Source of the DNA: Acidobacteriota bacterium
Lineage (GTDB): Bacteria > Acidobacteriota > Blastocatellia > Pyrinomonadales > Pyrinomonadaceae
Length of the DNA stretch: 16,022 nucleotides
Direction: 5' to 3'
Assembly: GCA_020853255.1 (NCBI GenBank)
Contig: JADYZI010000197.1
Coordinates: 1 to 16,022 of the forward strand
Position numbers and translations under genes: made by a program. Numbering within the stretch: position 1 is the first letter of the stretch; each line of letters begins with the position of its first letter. Below the pieces are notes generated by a model. The model saw nothing but the letters and a program-made list of their open reading frames with translations, ran no database searches and was not told the origin of the DNA. This document shows, one piece after another, positions 1-8,041 of the stretch.

Positions 1-995
1 ACAAAACGCCCTCCATGTCGAAACTGATCAATGAGCTCAAGCATTTCAGGACCGATGTCGAGGCCTATCAGATATATCTGCGCGGACGATTTTTGTTCAA
101 CCGATTTAACGAGGCGGACCTTTATCGTGCTCTTGCTTGTTTTGAAGAGGCAGCCAGCCTCGAACCGACTTTCGCTGAAGCGTATTCCGGAATAGCCGAC
201 GTGTACATGTGGCTTACGGAGCTTGGGCCGATCACGCCGCTTGAAGGCATGCCAAAAGCTAAAGAGGCGGCACTTAAGGCGATCGAACTCGACCCGGAGC
301 TATCGGAGGCCCATACGTCATACGCCATCGTTCTGCAGGAATTTGAATATGACTTTGCGCGGGCCGAATCCGAATACAAGCTAGCTATTGGCCTGAATCC
401 GAACAACGCTCTTGCCCATCAGATGTATGGAGCATTGCTTGCGCAACTCGACCGGTTCCCCGAGGCTGAGGCCGAATTTGAACGCTCGCTTGCGCTTGAC
501 CCGCTATCGCCGATGGGAAGTTGGATCTATCCGTTCGGATTGTTCCTTGCCCGGCGGTATGACGATTCGATAGCGCGGGCACGAAAGATCCTCGAACTCG
601 ACGACAGTTTTGCGGCGGCATACCTGGTTCTTTCGTTCTGTTACCAGATGAAAGAAGATCTCGGGGCATGTGCCGAAAACTATTGCCGGTTTCTTGAGAT
701 ATCTGGGCTGGGCGATGCGGCAGCCGAGGCACGACTGGCGTATGAAAGATCCGGATGGGAAGGATTCTTACGCGCAATGACCTCGCCGTCCGCCCGCCGC
801 ACCGTGACATCTTATATATCGGCCGTCTATTTCCAAGCGCTCGGCGATAGCGACTCGGCAATCGAATGCCTGCGCGATTCCCTTGCCGCCCGCGAAGGCC
901 ATATGGTCATGCTAAAGGTCGACCCAAGGTTCGATAAACTTCGCCCGGACCAAAGATTCACCGAGATCTTGAACAACGTGGGCTTCCCGCGGTAG
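1..995 (+). CDS. TPR-repeat protein, 3' part of a larger gene
   Basis: The frame is open to the left edge, and the first ATG (position 15) has no ribosome site or stop before it, so this is probably the C-terminal part of a longer protein. What is visible is almost all tetratricopeptide repeats: helix pairs with the usual small and aromatic spacing, for example around codons 37-70, 83-118, 120-152 and 156-188 counted from position 15. The repeats begin with an EAYxxYLRG segment, and the protein ends with a DPRFDKL-type motif. Both features recur in the next gene, so the two are tandem paralogues, and the missing N-terminus may carry a TolB-like, kinase or DNA-binding domain (inference). TPRs mediate protein-protein contacts; no enzymatic motif is seen in the visible part. 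The next start codon is 8 nt after the stop, so co-transcription is likely. Confidence 0.75.
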   Translation, partial: KTPSMSKLINELKHFRTDVEAYQIYLRGRFLFNRFNEADLYRALACFEEAASLEPTFAEAYSGIADVYMWLTELGPITPLEGMPKAKEAALKAIELDPELSEAHTSYAIVLQEFEYDFARAESEYKLAIGLNPNNALAHQMYGALLAQLDRFPEAEAEFERSLALDPLSPMGSWIYPFGLFLARRYDDSIARARKILELDDSFAAAYLVLSFCYQMKEDLGACAENYCRFLEISGLGDAAAEARLAYERSGWEGFLRAMTSPSARRTVTSYISAVYFQALGDSDSAIECLRDSLAAREGHMVMLKVDPRFDKLRPDQRFTEILNNVGFPR

Positions 996-1003
996 CGATC
1001 CAA

Positions 1004-2830
1004 ATGAAACGCTGCCCTGCATGCAGAAGAGATTATTACGACGACAGTTTGCTTTACTGTCTCGATGACGGTAGTTCGCTGCTCGAAGGGCCTGCGGCGG
1101 TGATCGAAGCTCCAACGAAAATACTTTCTCCTGATTCGATTTCACACGCTTCCGGTCAAACCGCGCCGACTGAGTCCCTTGTTTCTACTAAATTTCGATT
1201 TTCTCGGTTAGTTCGGAATCGTCGAATTGTTGTTTTGGTAGTAGCGTCGGTCATCATCGCGTCCGTCGCAGTGATCTACGCTGTTTATTTTCGAGATAGG
1301 ACATTGATTGGCAGCAAATCTGTCCTGGTATTGCCACTCAAAAATCTAAGCGGCGATCCGCAAGACGATTACCTTTCAGACGGGATCACGGACGAACTCA
1401 TCACCAAAATTTCGAAGCTAAGAACGGTGCGTGTCGTGTCGCCGTCGGTCGCAATGCGTTACAAGAACTCGACGAAGGACGGGGCTGAGATCGGGCGCGA
1501 GCTGAATGTGGAATCCGTAGTCGAAGGGAATGTTCGCAAACAGGGAAGCCGGTTTCGCGTCAGTATTCATCTTGTTAATGCAAAGGATGGTTTTGAGGTC
1601 TGGTCGGACAACGATTTCGAGAACGAATTGGACAATCTTTTGGACGCCGAGGCACAAATCGCACAGGCGATTGCCAGTCGTTTAAGAGGGCAGCTTACAA
1701 CTCAGGAGCAGAGTCTTTTTTCCGACGGCAGCACGGCCAATGCTGAGGCGTACGAGCTTTTCTTGCGCGGAAAGCAGGAATATCGAAAAAACGAACCGCA
1801 GCTCTCTCGCAATTTGTTTGATCGCGCCATTGGGATCGATCCTGCCTTTGCCGATGCATACGCATGGCGCGGTAGAGCGATTTATAGCCAATTTAAGGTT
1901 GGTTCAGGCGATCGCTCGACGCTTGAAGCCGCATTGTCGGATGCAAACCACGCTTTGCAGATCGATCCGAATCTGATCAGTGCCCGCCGAACGCTGATAA
2001 GTATTTATCATAGTACCGGCCAAACTGAAGAAGGGCTTAAGCAAGCTAAAAAAGCTCGAGAGATAAACGCCGATGATTTCGATGCGATTGAAGGATCGGC
2101 GCTTTCGTATTTTCGAGCCGGAATGATCGATAAGGCGATTCCATTCTATCAGCAAACTGTCGCCTTAGACCCAGACAACGAGGAGATCCGGACATCGCTC
2201 GCACGTTGTTATTTGCACGCCGGTGAATACCAGAAAGGTGTTGACGTATTAGCCCCGATGGTGTCGAGCGGTCAGGGTGGATGGTGGATGACAATGTTGA
2301 ACTACCGCGGCCTGGGTAATCTGGAAAAGGCGATTGAGATCGGAAAAAACATTCCCCTCAAAGACACAGAGAATTTGGCGGGATTGGTGCAGTACGGCAT
2401 CGCCCTTAAAGCGGCAGGGAAGGCGGACTTAGCACGTTCGATTTGGCTCGAGGCTGTACAGCGAACCGAAACTAAAGTTGCCATTTATGAAAATCAGCGA
2501 ACCCGTATATGGCTTGGTTCTTTATACGCGCATCTGGGCGAGCGCGAAAAAGCTCTGGCGCAAATATCGAAAGCGCTCGCAATCCAACCTGACGATTCCT
2601 GGACGCTGTTTCAGGCGGGAACCATTTGTGCCATTTTGAACGACCGACGCGCGGCTGTCGATTATATCAAACAAGCGACGGATCACGGTTGGCTCGGAAT
2701 TCATTACATTGAGTTTGGTATAGACCCAGACTTCTCGGGCGAATTAATGAATCTTCGGGAAGATGCTGGCCTCCAAAAGCTTCTCGCCGATCTACGAAAA
2801 AAGATTGACGAATTAGAGAAGTTATACTGA
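1004..2830 (+). CDS. Membrane-anchored TolB-like/TPR protein with N-terminal Cys motif
   Basis: This 608-residue protein begins with a short zinc-ribbon-like piece (C4, C7, C19 followed by LDDG), with only three cysteines visible. A hydrophobic segment at about 75-96 is a likely single membrane span. Residues ~105-230 resemble the TolB N-terminal-like domain found in CadC/adenylate-cyclase-type regulators: a VLVLPLKNLSGD strand, a DGITDELI helix, and a later VVEGNVRKQG strand. From ~245 to the end are TPR units, closing with a DPDFSGELMNL segment like that of the upstream protein. No winged-helix or kinase domain is seen, so it is more likely a scaffold or sensor than a transcription factor. 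It starts 8 nt after the upstream stop and ends 21 nt before the transporter gene. Whether it acts on the catabolic genes is unknown. Confidence 0.75.
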   Translation: MKRCPACRRDYYDDSLLYCLDDGSSLLEGPAAVIEAPTKILSPDSISHASGQTAPTESLVSTKFRFSRLVRNRRIVVLVVASVIIASVAVIYAVYFRDRTLIGSKSVLVLPLKNLSGDPQDDYLSDGITDELITKISKLRTVRVVSPSVAMRYKNSTKDGAEIGRELNVESVVEGNVRKQGSRFRVSIHLVNAKDGFEVWSDNDFENELDNLLDAEAQIAQAIASRLRGQLTTQEQSLFSDGSTANAEAYELFLRGKQEYRKNEPQLSRNLFDRAIGIDPAFADAYAWRGRAIYSQFKVGSGDRSTLEAALSDANHALQIDPNLISARRTLISIYHSTGQTEEGLKQAKKAREINADDFDAIEGSALSYFRAGMIDKAIPFYQQTVALDPDNEEIRTSLARCYLHAGEYQKGVDVLAPMVSSGQGGWWMTMLNYRGLGNLEKAIEIGKNIPLKDTENLAGLVQYGIALKAAGKADLARSIWLEAVQRTETKVAIYENQRTRIWLGSLYAHLGEREKALAQISKALAIQPDDSWTLFQAGTICAILNDRRAAVDYIKQATDHGWLGIHYIEFGIDPDFSGELMNLREDAGLQKLLADLRKKIDELEKLY

Positions 2831-2851
2831 AACTTTAGAACATATTCGCTA

Positions 2852-4333
2852 ATGACTGAAACTATTCAACACACTGACGGACGCGTTGAGCTTAACGCGG
2901 ATGCGGAAGAGAGCATTCGCGGCTCGGCTCTTTACAACGAAGATCTTGCGCCGGTGCCGATGGCGAAGCGGAACTGGACGACGTATAACTACGCGGCGTT
3001 ATGGATCTCGATGGCGCATTGTATTCCGACTTATATGATGGCGTCGGGGCTGATCTCGGCCGGGATGAATTGGTGGCAGGCTTTGTTTACGATATTGCTC
3101 GGCAACACGATCGTGCTTGCGCCGATCCTGCTCAATTCGCATCCGGGGACGAAATACGGAATTCCGTTTCCGGTCTTTGCGCGTGCGGCCTATGGCACGA
3201 CAGGCTCGAATCTGCCGGCGCTGATGCGGGCGTTGGTCGCATGCGGCTGGTTCGGCATCCAAGCGTGGATCGGCGGCGAGGCGCTGAATACATTTTTCAA
3301 AGCGTTCATTCCGAATTGGGAAAATCTGCTTGGCGGGCCGGTTGGCGGGCATACGGTTACGACATGGCTTTCGTTCCTCATCTTTTGGGCGATGAACATC
3401 GCGATCATTTACAAGGGAATGGATCTGCTGCGGATCGTCGAGAATTGGGCCGCACCGTATGTGCTTGTGATGACGGCCGCTTTGCTTGCGTGGATACTCT
3501 ACGAGGCAGGCGGCATCGGATTTCTGCTTCATAATCCGGGGAAATTTCAAACGCTCGGCGAGTTTTGGCCTATTTTCGTGCCATCGCTAACCGCAATGAT
3601 CGGCTTTTGGGCGACGCTCTCGCTCAATATGCCGGACTTTACACGCTTTGGCCGAAGCCAGCGCGAACAGGCCGTCGGGCAGGTTGTCGCTTTGCCGACA
3701 ACGATGACCGTGTTTGCGGCGATGGGCATTTTGATAACCTCGGCCGCACTTATTGTATTTCCGCATATGAACCCGGCAGACGCGTGGGACCCGGTCAAAC
3801 TCGTCGGCCAATTCTCACAGCCCGTTGTGGTTGCGATCTCGATGTTTACGGTCGTAGTTGCGACGCTCTCTGTTAATATCGCCGCGAACGTCGTTTCGCC
3901 GGCAAATGATTTTGCAAATGCCTTTCCAAAACTCATCTCGTTTCGTACCGGCGGACTGATCACCGGCATCATCGGCATTTTGATGCAGCCGTGGAAACTG
4001 CTTGCCGACCCGAGCGGTTACATCTTCGGCTGGCTAGTCGGTTACAGCGGCGGCCTTGGCTCGATCGCGGGCGTTTTGATCGCCGATTACTGGCTTGTTC
4101 GCCGCAAGCAGCTAAAGCTCGCCGACCTTTACCGAACAGTCGGTGAATATGCAGGCTGGAACTGGCGAGCCGTCGTCGCAACGCTACTTGGTTGCTTTTT
4201 TGCGTGGATCGGATTGATAATTCCAATACTGCGGCCGCTGTATGATTACGCATGGTTTGTCGGGTTCGGCGTCGCGTTTTTCGTACATTGGGGACTGACG
4301 AAACTGGATCCCAAGCAAATCGATGCCGGTTGA
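2852..4333 (+). CDS. NCS1-family nucleobase/hydantoin permease
   Basis: This 493-residue inner-membrane protein of about 12 hydrophobic segments is close to the usual NCS1 length (~490). Family hallmarks include NxxPxxxYG near the second helix pair (N95, P98, Y102, G103), CGWFGIQAW at 131-139, GFWATLSLNMPDFTR at 251-265, and a broken-helix NIAANVVSP segment at 342-350. In the hydantoin transporter Mhp1, two tryptophans and a glutamine/asparagine pair hold the ring substrate. W133, Q137, W253 and N346 sit in the matching motifs here, so binding of a hydantoin-, uracil- or allantoin-like ring is plausible. The family is generally driven by Na+ or H+. Its place at the head of a cluster carrying preT, preA and a ureidopropionase points to uracil, thymine or dihydropyrimidine import. 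Substrate is inferred from context, not proven. The start is 21 nt after the TPR gene, with no strong ribosome site. Confidence 0.88.
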   Translation: MTETIQHTDGRVELNADAEESIRGSALYNEDLAPVPMAKRNWTTYNYAALWISMAHCIPTYMMASGLISAGMNWWQALFTILLGNTIVLAPILLNSHPGTKYGIPFPVFARAAYGTTGSNLPALMRALVACGWFGIQAWIGGEALNTFFKAFIPNWENLLGGPVGGHTVTTWLSFLIFWAMNIAIIYKGMDLLRIVENWAAPYVLVMTAALLAWILYEAGGIGFLLHNPGKFQTLGEFWPIFVPSLTAMIGFWATLSLNMPDFTRFGRSQREQAVGQVVALPTTMTVFAAMGILITSAALIVFPHMNPADAWDPVKLVGQFSQPVVVAISMFTVVVATLSVNIAANVVSPANDFANAFPKLISFRTGGLITGIIGILMQPWKLLADPSGYIFGWLVGYSGGLGSIAGVLIADYWLVRRKQLKLADLYRTVGEYAGWNWRAVVATLLGCFFAWIGLIIPILRPLYDYAWFVGFGVAFFVHWGLTKLDPKQIDAG

Positions 4334-4358
4334 GTTCGTGTGATAAAATGAGAGCGCT

Positions 4359-4610
4359 ATGGTAACCAACGTCCTCGAAGGAACATGGGAAGAAATAGCG
4401 AAACAGGCGAATCGGCTTGCTGGCAAAAGACTGCGAGTTGAGGTTCTTGAAGATGCGCCGAAGCGCGAGCCAAATCGGCGCATGCTTGAAGTTATGGAAC
4501 GCGTCAAAGAACGGCTCAAGGACATGCCCGAAACAGGCGGCGAAAGCGGCGTCGATATCATAAGACGCGGTCGAGCGGGCGAAATGTTTGGTTATGAACC
4601 AGTCGAATAG
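4359..4610 (+). CDS. Putative antitoxin of a PIN-toxin pair
   Basis: This 83-residue protein is highly charged. An EGTWEEI segment near the N-terminus is followed by a GKRLRVEVLED strand and a long basic/acidic helix (about 38-57). Small proteins of this look often precede PIN-domain toxins in Acidobacteriota and Cyanobacteria. The assignment rests mainly on the pairing: the PIN gene starts inside this gene (17-nt overlap from its ATG at 4594), the classic arrangement of type II antitoxin-toxin operons. No recognised DNA-binding fold can be asserted from sequence alone. It lies 25 nt after the permease stop. A TGATAAAAT sequence at 4341-4349 resembles an extended -10 box, but no matching -35 is seen. 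Confidence 0.55.
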   Translation: MVTNVLEGTWEEIAKQANRLAGKRLRVEVLEDAPKREPNRRMLEVMERVKERLKDMPETGGESGVDIIRRGRAGEMFGYEPVE

Positions 4611-5061
4611 TCCGGGCATTGTCGGTATTGATGCAAGTATCATTGTTTCGATAGTCTCCAAGGAGACCTCGACACATCTTGCGACGGAAGAGATCCTAAA
4701 TCGCGACACAACTGACGGAGCCGTGTTTTTTGCACCCAACGTATTGATATCGGAGGTCCTCTTCGCTTTGTGCCAAAAGGCGGCAAACGGCATGCTGAGT
4801 GAGGCTGGGTATCAGAAGGCTGAAAATGCATTTCAAGATATCCTTGCGGGCATTTCAATGGCGAATAACGAGGCGGGATTAGTAAGGCGGGCGATAGAAG
4901 TACGAGCATCATACGGCTGCAGCCGTTCGTCTGACAGCCTTTACACTGCGCTTGCTGAGAGCCTTGCAAGCAAAAACTCTGTCGAGATATTTACGCTCGA
5001 CGCGGGAATGACCAATCAGGCCGCCAAGGATGCGCCTTCGGTGGTCGTGAGATCGATCTGA
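4594..5061 (+). CDS. PIN-domain toxin (VapC-like ribonuclease)
   Basis: This 155-residue protein has the four spaced acidic residues of a PIN nuclease: D13 in GIDAS, E54 in ISEVLFAL, D114 in SSDSLYTALAE, and D136 in TLDAGM. These bind the Mg2+/Mn2+ that cuts RNA, usually tRNA or rRNA in VapC toxins. The ATG at 4594 is preferred over an in-frame TTG at 4588. Both overlap the end of the preceding gene, implying translational coupling with its antitoxin. The protein is close to normal PIN-toxin length and all four key residues are present, so it is probably active. It separates the permease from the semialdehyde dehydrogenase, and its stop is only 14 nt before that gene, so the pair was probably inserted into an existing operon. 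The exact RNA target cannot be read from the sequence. Confidence 0.8.
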   Translation: MNQSNSPGIVGIDASIIVSIVSKETSTHLATEEILNRDTTDGAVFFAPNVLISEVLFALCQKAANGMLSEAGYQKAENAFQDILAGISMANNEAGLVRRAIEVRASYGCSRSSDSLYTALAESLASKNSVEIFTLDAGMTNQAAKDAPSVVVRSI

Positions 5062-5075
5062 TTTACAGCAAAACC

Positions 5076-6554
5076 ATGGGATCCGCAACAGCAAAAATGA
5101 AGTACGGTCGTGTTAAGAATTATTACAACGGCGAGTTTGTTGACAGTTCATCGGCGAACGATCTGGACGTTACATCGCCGATCGACGGCAATTTGCTTTC
5201 GCAAGTGCCGATGTCCGCTCTCGACGAGTTGAACGCCGCTGTCTTATCTGCCAAACGGGCGCTTAACGGATGGGCAAGCCTGCCGATAAAAGAGCGCGTG
5301 CAGGTATTTTTCAAGTATCGCTATTTGCTTGAAAAGAATCTTGACGAGCTTACCGCTCTTGTGTCGGAAGAGAACGGCAAGACGTGGGACGAGGCGAAGG
5401 CGGAGGTCGAAAAATCGATCGAGCTAACGGAGTTTGCCTGCTCGATGCCGCAGCTTGTTTCGGGTGAAATTCTCGAAGTTTCAAAGGGCGTCGAATGCAG
5501 AACGGAGCATTTTCCACTTGGCGTTGTCGCTTCGATCGTGCCGTTCAATTTTCCGCTGATGGTGCCGAATTGGACGATGCCGAACGCTCTTGTGCTTGGC
5601 AACACAATGATAATGAAGCCGTCCGAGCTGGTGCCGCTTTCATGCCAGCGAATGGCCGAGCTTTTGAAAGAAGCCGGGCTGCCCGATGGTGTGTTCAATA
5701 TCATCAATGGCGGAAAGGAAATTGTCGAAGCGATCTGTGATCATCCGGATATCGAGGCCGTTAGTTTTGTCGGATCAACGCATGTGGCCAAACTCGTCTA
5801 TCAGCGAAGCACAAATGCGCTAAAACGCTGCGTTGCGCTCGGCGGTGCAAAGAATCATCTTTTTGTGTTGCCGGATGCAAACCCGACAATGACCGCGACA
5901 AATGTCACCGCATCGATGACCGGCTGCGCCGGCCAACGCTGTATGGCCGCGTCCGCGATGCTGGCGGTCGGCGATGTTGAGCCGATCATCGCGTCGATAT
6001 GCGATGAAGCCCGCAAGGTCGTGCCGGGAAAAAATCTAGGTGCGGTCATCTCAAAGGCCGCAAAAGAAAGGATCGAAGGTTACATTACGGAAGCGGAGCA
6101 AAACGGTGCAAAAGTCTTGGTCGATGGACGCGGAGCTACGGTTGAGGGCAAAGAAGGCGGAACATACGTCGGGCCGACGGTGATCGACCATGTAACGCCC
6201 GAAATGTCCGTCGCCACCGAAGAGATCTTTGGCCCGGTCATTTCGATAATGCGGACAAACACACTCGACGAAGCGATCAAAATAGAAAACGAGAATCCTT
6301 ACGGAAACGCTGCATCGGTATTTACACAAAGCGGCGGAGCGGCGCGATATGTAATGGAACACGCAAGTGCCGGAATGATCGGGGTAAACATTGGCGTTCC
6401 CGTCCCGCGCGAACCATTTTCATTCGGAGGCTGGAATGATTCGCGTTTCGGCGCGAATGATATCACCGGCAAAAGCTCGATCGAATTTTGGACAAAATTG
6501 AAAAAGGCGACGACAAAATGGAACCCGGAAGCGGGTGTAAATTGGATGTCGTAA
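5076..6554 (+). CDS. mmsA: CoA-acylating (methyl)malonate-semialdehyde dehydrogenase
   Basis: This 492-residue aldehyde dehydrogenase is of the MmsA/IolA type. It oxidises malonate or methylmalonate semialdehyde with NAD+ and CoA, releasing CO2 and forming acetyl- or propionyl-CoA. Visible motifs are FNFPLMVPNW around 157-166, the NAD-binding GSTHVAK at 233-239, ALGGAKNH at 254-261 (the GAKNH signature replaces the ELGGK of ordinary aldehyde dehydrogenases, so the usual general-base Glu is absent, as expected for the CoA-acylating group), and GQRCMA with catalytic C289. Length is normal for the family. In this cluster the likely substrate is malonate semialdehyde derived from beta-alanine, with methylmalonate semialdehyde from thymine as a second possibility. 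Start choice is uncertain: the ATG at 5076 or the in-frame ATG at 5097 (MKYGRVKNYY), neither with a clear ribosome site. It follows the PIN toxin by 14 nt. Confidence 0.92.
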   Translation: MGSATAKMKYGRVKNYYNGEFVDSSSANDLDVTSPIDGNLLSQVPMSALDELNAAVLSAKRALNGWASLPIKERVQVFFKYRYLLEKNLDELTALVSEENGKTWDEAKAEVEKSIELTEFACSMPQLVSGEILEVSKGVECRTEHFPLGVVASIVPFNFPLMVPNWTMPNALVLGNTMIMKPSELVPLSCQRMAELLKEAGLPDGVFNIINGGKEIVEAICDHPDIEAVSFVGSTHVAKLVYQRSTNALKRCVALGGAKNHLFVLPDANPTMTATNVTASMTGCAGQRCMAASAMLAVGDVEPIIASICDEARKVVPGKNLGAVISKAAKERIEGYITEAEQNGAKVLVDGRGATVEGKEGGTYVGPTVIDHVTPEMSVATEEIFGPVISIMRTNTLDEAIKIENENPYGNAASVFTQSGGAARYVMEHASAGMIGVNIGVPVPREPFSFGGWNDSRFGANDITGKSSIEFWTKLKKATTKWNPEAGVNWMS

Positions 6555-6556
6555 GA

Positions 6557-6600
6557 TTTTTTTGCCGCGGATCTTCGCGGATAGACGCGGATCATAACGA
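6557..6600 (+). repeat. 10-nt periodic CGCGGAT tract (left flank of the GxxExxY gene)
   Basis: Just after the mmsA stop is a run of seven T (6557-6563), then GCCGCGGAT. CGCGGAT is repeated at 6566-6572, 6576-6582 and 6586-6592, exactly 10 nt apart. The T-run plus GCCGCGGAT (6559-6572) is matched in reverse complement after the next gene (7058-7071), so it is one arm of a 14-nt inverted repeat enclosing that gene. The same unit recurs at two other junctions of this cluster. Confidence 0.8.
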
Positions 6601-7032
6601 ATGGATAACGGATTGATTCACAAGGACCTCACCGATAAGATCATTGGTACATTCTATGAGGTTTATAATGAATTAGGATTCGGATTTCTTGAATCGGTTT
6701 ACGAAGATGCGATGGTTATCGCTTTCGAAGAAAAAGGTATTGAAGTCGGACAGCAGATCTCGGTACCGGTATGGTTCAGAGGCAGATCAATTGGTTCCTT
6801 TGCGGCAGATCTGCTGATCGAACATCGCGTAATTGTGGAACTTAAGGCAGTTAGTCAACTAGTCGATGCCCACGTCGCGCAATTAATGCATTATTTGCGA
6901 GCGACCGAGATCGAGGTTGGGTTGGTAATGAATTTTGGCCCGCGTCCTGAGTTCAAGCGGCGAGTCTTCGAGAATACACGAAAATCAGGGCAAGCCGAAC
7001 CGACTGAATTGCTTGAAAATCTTTTCTCCTAA
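6601..7032 (+). CDS. GxxExxY family protein (PD-(D/E)XK nuclease-like)
   Basis: This 143-residue protein shows the family signature G28-x-x-E31-x-x-Y34 (within GFGFLESVYED). It is followed by a PD-(D/E)XK-like core: D70 in AADLLIEH, then E80-L-K82 in VIVELKAV, and a later helix with QLMHYLRAT. This is full length for the family. The fold suggests a small nuclease or nucleic-acid-binding protein, but its biological role is not established. It has no link to pyrimidine chemistry and sits alone between mmsA and the amidohydrolase. It is closely bracketed by inverted copies of a CGCGGAT repeat (6559-6572 and 7058-7071), which makes it look like a small inserted cassette of about 510 bp. The ATG at 6601 lies directly after the repeat tract, with no clear Shine-Dalgarno sequence. 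Confidence 0.85.
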   Translation: MDNGLIHKDLTDKIIGTFYEVYNELGFGFLESVYEDAMVIAFEEKGIEVGQQISVPVWFRGRSIGSFAADLLIEHRVIVELKAVSQLVDAHVAQLMHYLRATEIEVGLVMNFGPRPEFKRRVFENTRKSGQAEPTELLENLFS

Positions 7033-7037
7033 AGCTC

Positions 7038-7071
7038 ATATCCGCGTGATCGTTTTTATCCGCGGCAAAAA
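7038..7071 (-). repeat. Inverted CGCGGAT tract (right flank of the GxxExxY gene)
   Basis: Read on the minus strand, the segment begins TTTTTGCCGCGGAT (7071-7058), matching the left flank at 6559-6572 over 14 nt, and holds a second, partial unit, CGCGGAT, at 7046-7040. The two units are 19 nt apart, about two 10-nt periods, so a middle unit has probably decayed. It ends 5 nt before the start codon of the next gene. Confidence 0.75.
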
Positions 7072-7076
7072 TTGAT

Positions 7077-7946
7077 ATGTCAAGGATCATAAAATGCGGC
7101 CTGATTCAGGCACATAACCAGGCGTCGGCGGATGCGCCGATCGATGAGATTAAGAAGGCGAACATCGATCATCAGATGAAGTTTGTCGAAGCGGCGGCGA
7201 AACAGGGTGTGAAGATACTTTGTTTTCAGGAGATATTTACGACGCAGTATTTTTGCGCTGAGCAGCAGACACGTTGGTACGATGCTGTCGAAAAGATCCC
7301 CGACGGCCCGACGGTCAAATTGATGCAGGAGGTTGCGAAGCAGCACGGAATGGTCATCGTCGTGCCGATCTATGAGGAAGAGCAGACCGGCATCTATTAC
7401 AACACGGCGGCCGTTATCGACGCCGACGGGAAGTATCTTGGCAAGTATCGCAAAACGCATATTCCGCACGTCAATCCCGGCTTTTGGGAGAAGTTTTATT
7501 TCCGCCCGGGCAATCTCGGCTATCCGTGTTTCGACACTGCATACGCGCGGATCGGGGTTTACATTTGCTACGACCGGCATTTTCCCGAAGGGGCAAGATG
7601 CCTTGGCTTGAACGGAGCCGAGATCGTTTTTAATCCATCGGCAACGGTCGCCGGACTTTCAGAATATCTCTGGAAACTCGAACAGCCGGCGCATGCGGTC
7701 GCAAACGGATATTTTGTCGGGGCAATAAACCGCGTCGGCACCGAAGCGCCGTGGAACATCGGTGAGTTTTACGGCCAAAGTTATTTCTGCGACCCGCGCG
7801 GCCAGATACTTGCCGAGGGCAGCCGCGACCAGGACGAGCTTGTAGTTGCCGATCTCGACATGGACAAGATTCGCGAGGTCCGCAACACATGGCAATTTTT
7901 CCGCGACCGCCGGCCGGACCTTTACGGGCCGATCGTTGCAGATTAG
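7077..7946 (+). CDS. Beta-ureidopropionase-like carbon-nitrogen hydrolase
   Basis: This 289-residue cytosolic enzyme belongs to the nitrilase superfamily. The Glu-Lys-Cys triad is visible: E52 in CFQEIF, K126 in YRKTHIPH and C164 in ICYDRHFPEG. A second conserved Glu, E138 in GFWEKFYF, is also present. The NPSAT (about 186-190) and EQPAHAVANGYF stretches are typical of N-carbamyl-D-amino acid amidohydrolases and N-carbamoyl-beta-alanine amidohydrolases. The likely reaction here is N-carbamoyl-beta-alanine to beta-alanine, CO2 and ammonia, the third step of reductive pyrimidine degradation, with 3-ureidoisobutyrate the thymine counterpart. An N-carbamoylputrescine amidase is the main alternative; the preT/preA context favours the pyrimidine role. 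The ATG at 7077 is adjacent to the repeat tract, and no good ribosome site is seen. Confidence 0.88.
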   Translation: MSRIIKCGLIQAHNQASADAPIDEIKKANIDHQMKFVEAAAKQGVKILCFQEIFTTQYFCAEQQTRWYDAVEKIPDGPTVKLMQEVAKQHGMVIVVPIYEEEQTGIYYNTAAVIDADGKYLGKYRKTHIPHVNPGFWEKFYFRPGNLGYPCFDTAYARIGVYICYDRHFPEGARCLGLNGAEIVFNPSATVAGLSEYLWKLEQPAHAVANGYFVGAINRVGTEAPWNIGEFYGQSYFCDPRGQILAEGSRDQDELVVADLDMDKIREVRNTWQFFRDRRPDLYGPIVAD

Positions 7947-7950
7947 TAGA

Positions 7951-8035
7951 TCTTGGCCGCGGATATGCGCGGATAAAACGGATCAGAAAATTGACGTGGT
8001 CTATCTGCGATAGTCCGCATTGATCTGCGACAAAG
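7951..8035 (+). repeat. Degenerate CGCGGAT / ATCTGCG tract
   Basis: In the spacer between the amidohydrolase and the RidA-like gene, CGCGGAT occurs at 7958-7964 and 7968-7974, and a decayed AACGGAT at 7977-7983, close to a 10-nt step. Further right are ATCTGCG and ATCTGCG-like units (about 8003 and 8022) in the opposite orientation. The segment thus resembles two repeat ends facing each other with nothing between them, as an excised or collapsed copy of the cassette seen at 6559-7071 would (inference). Confidence 0.6.
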
Positions 8036-8041
8036 TAGAGC

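Noticed and set aside
3969..4793. 274-codon minus-strand frame opposite the permease end and first toxin module
   Set aside because: It crosses three real genes in antisense, and its composition (Arg/Ser-rich) is that of a shadow frame.
6557..6563. T-run after mmsA as a Rho-independent terminator
   Set aside because: No stem precedes the seven T; the run is better explained as the outer end of the inverted repeat around the GxxExxY gene.
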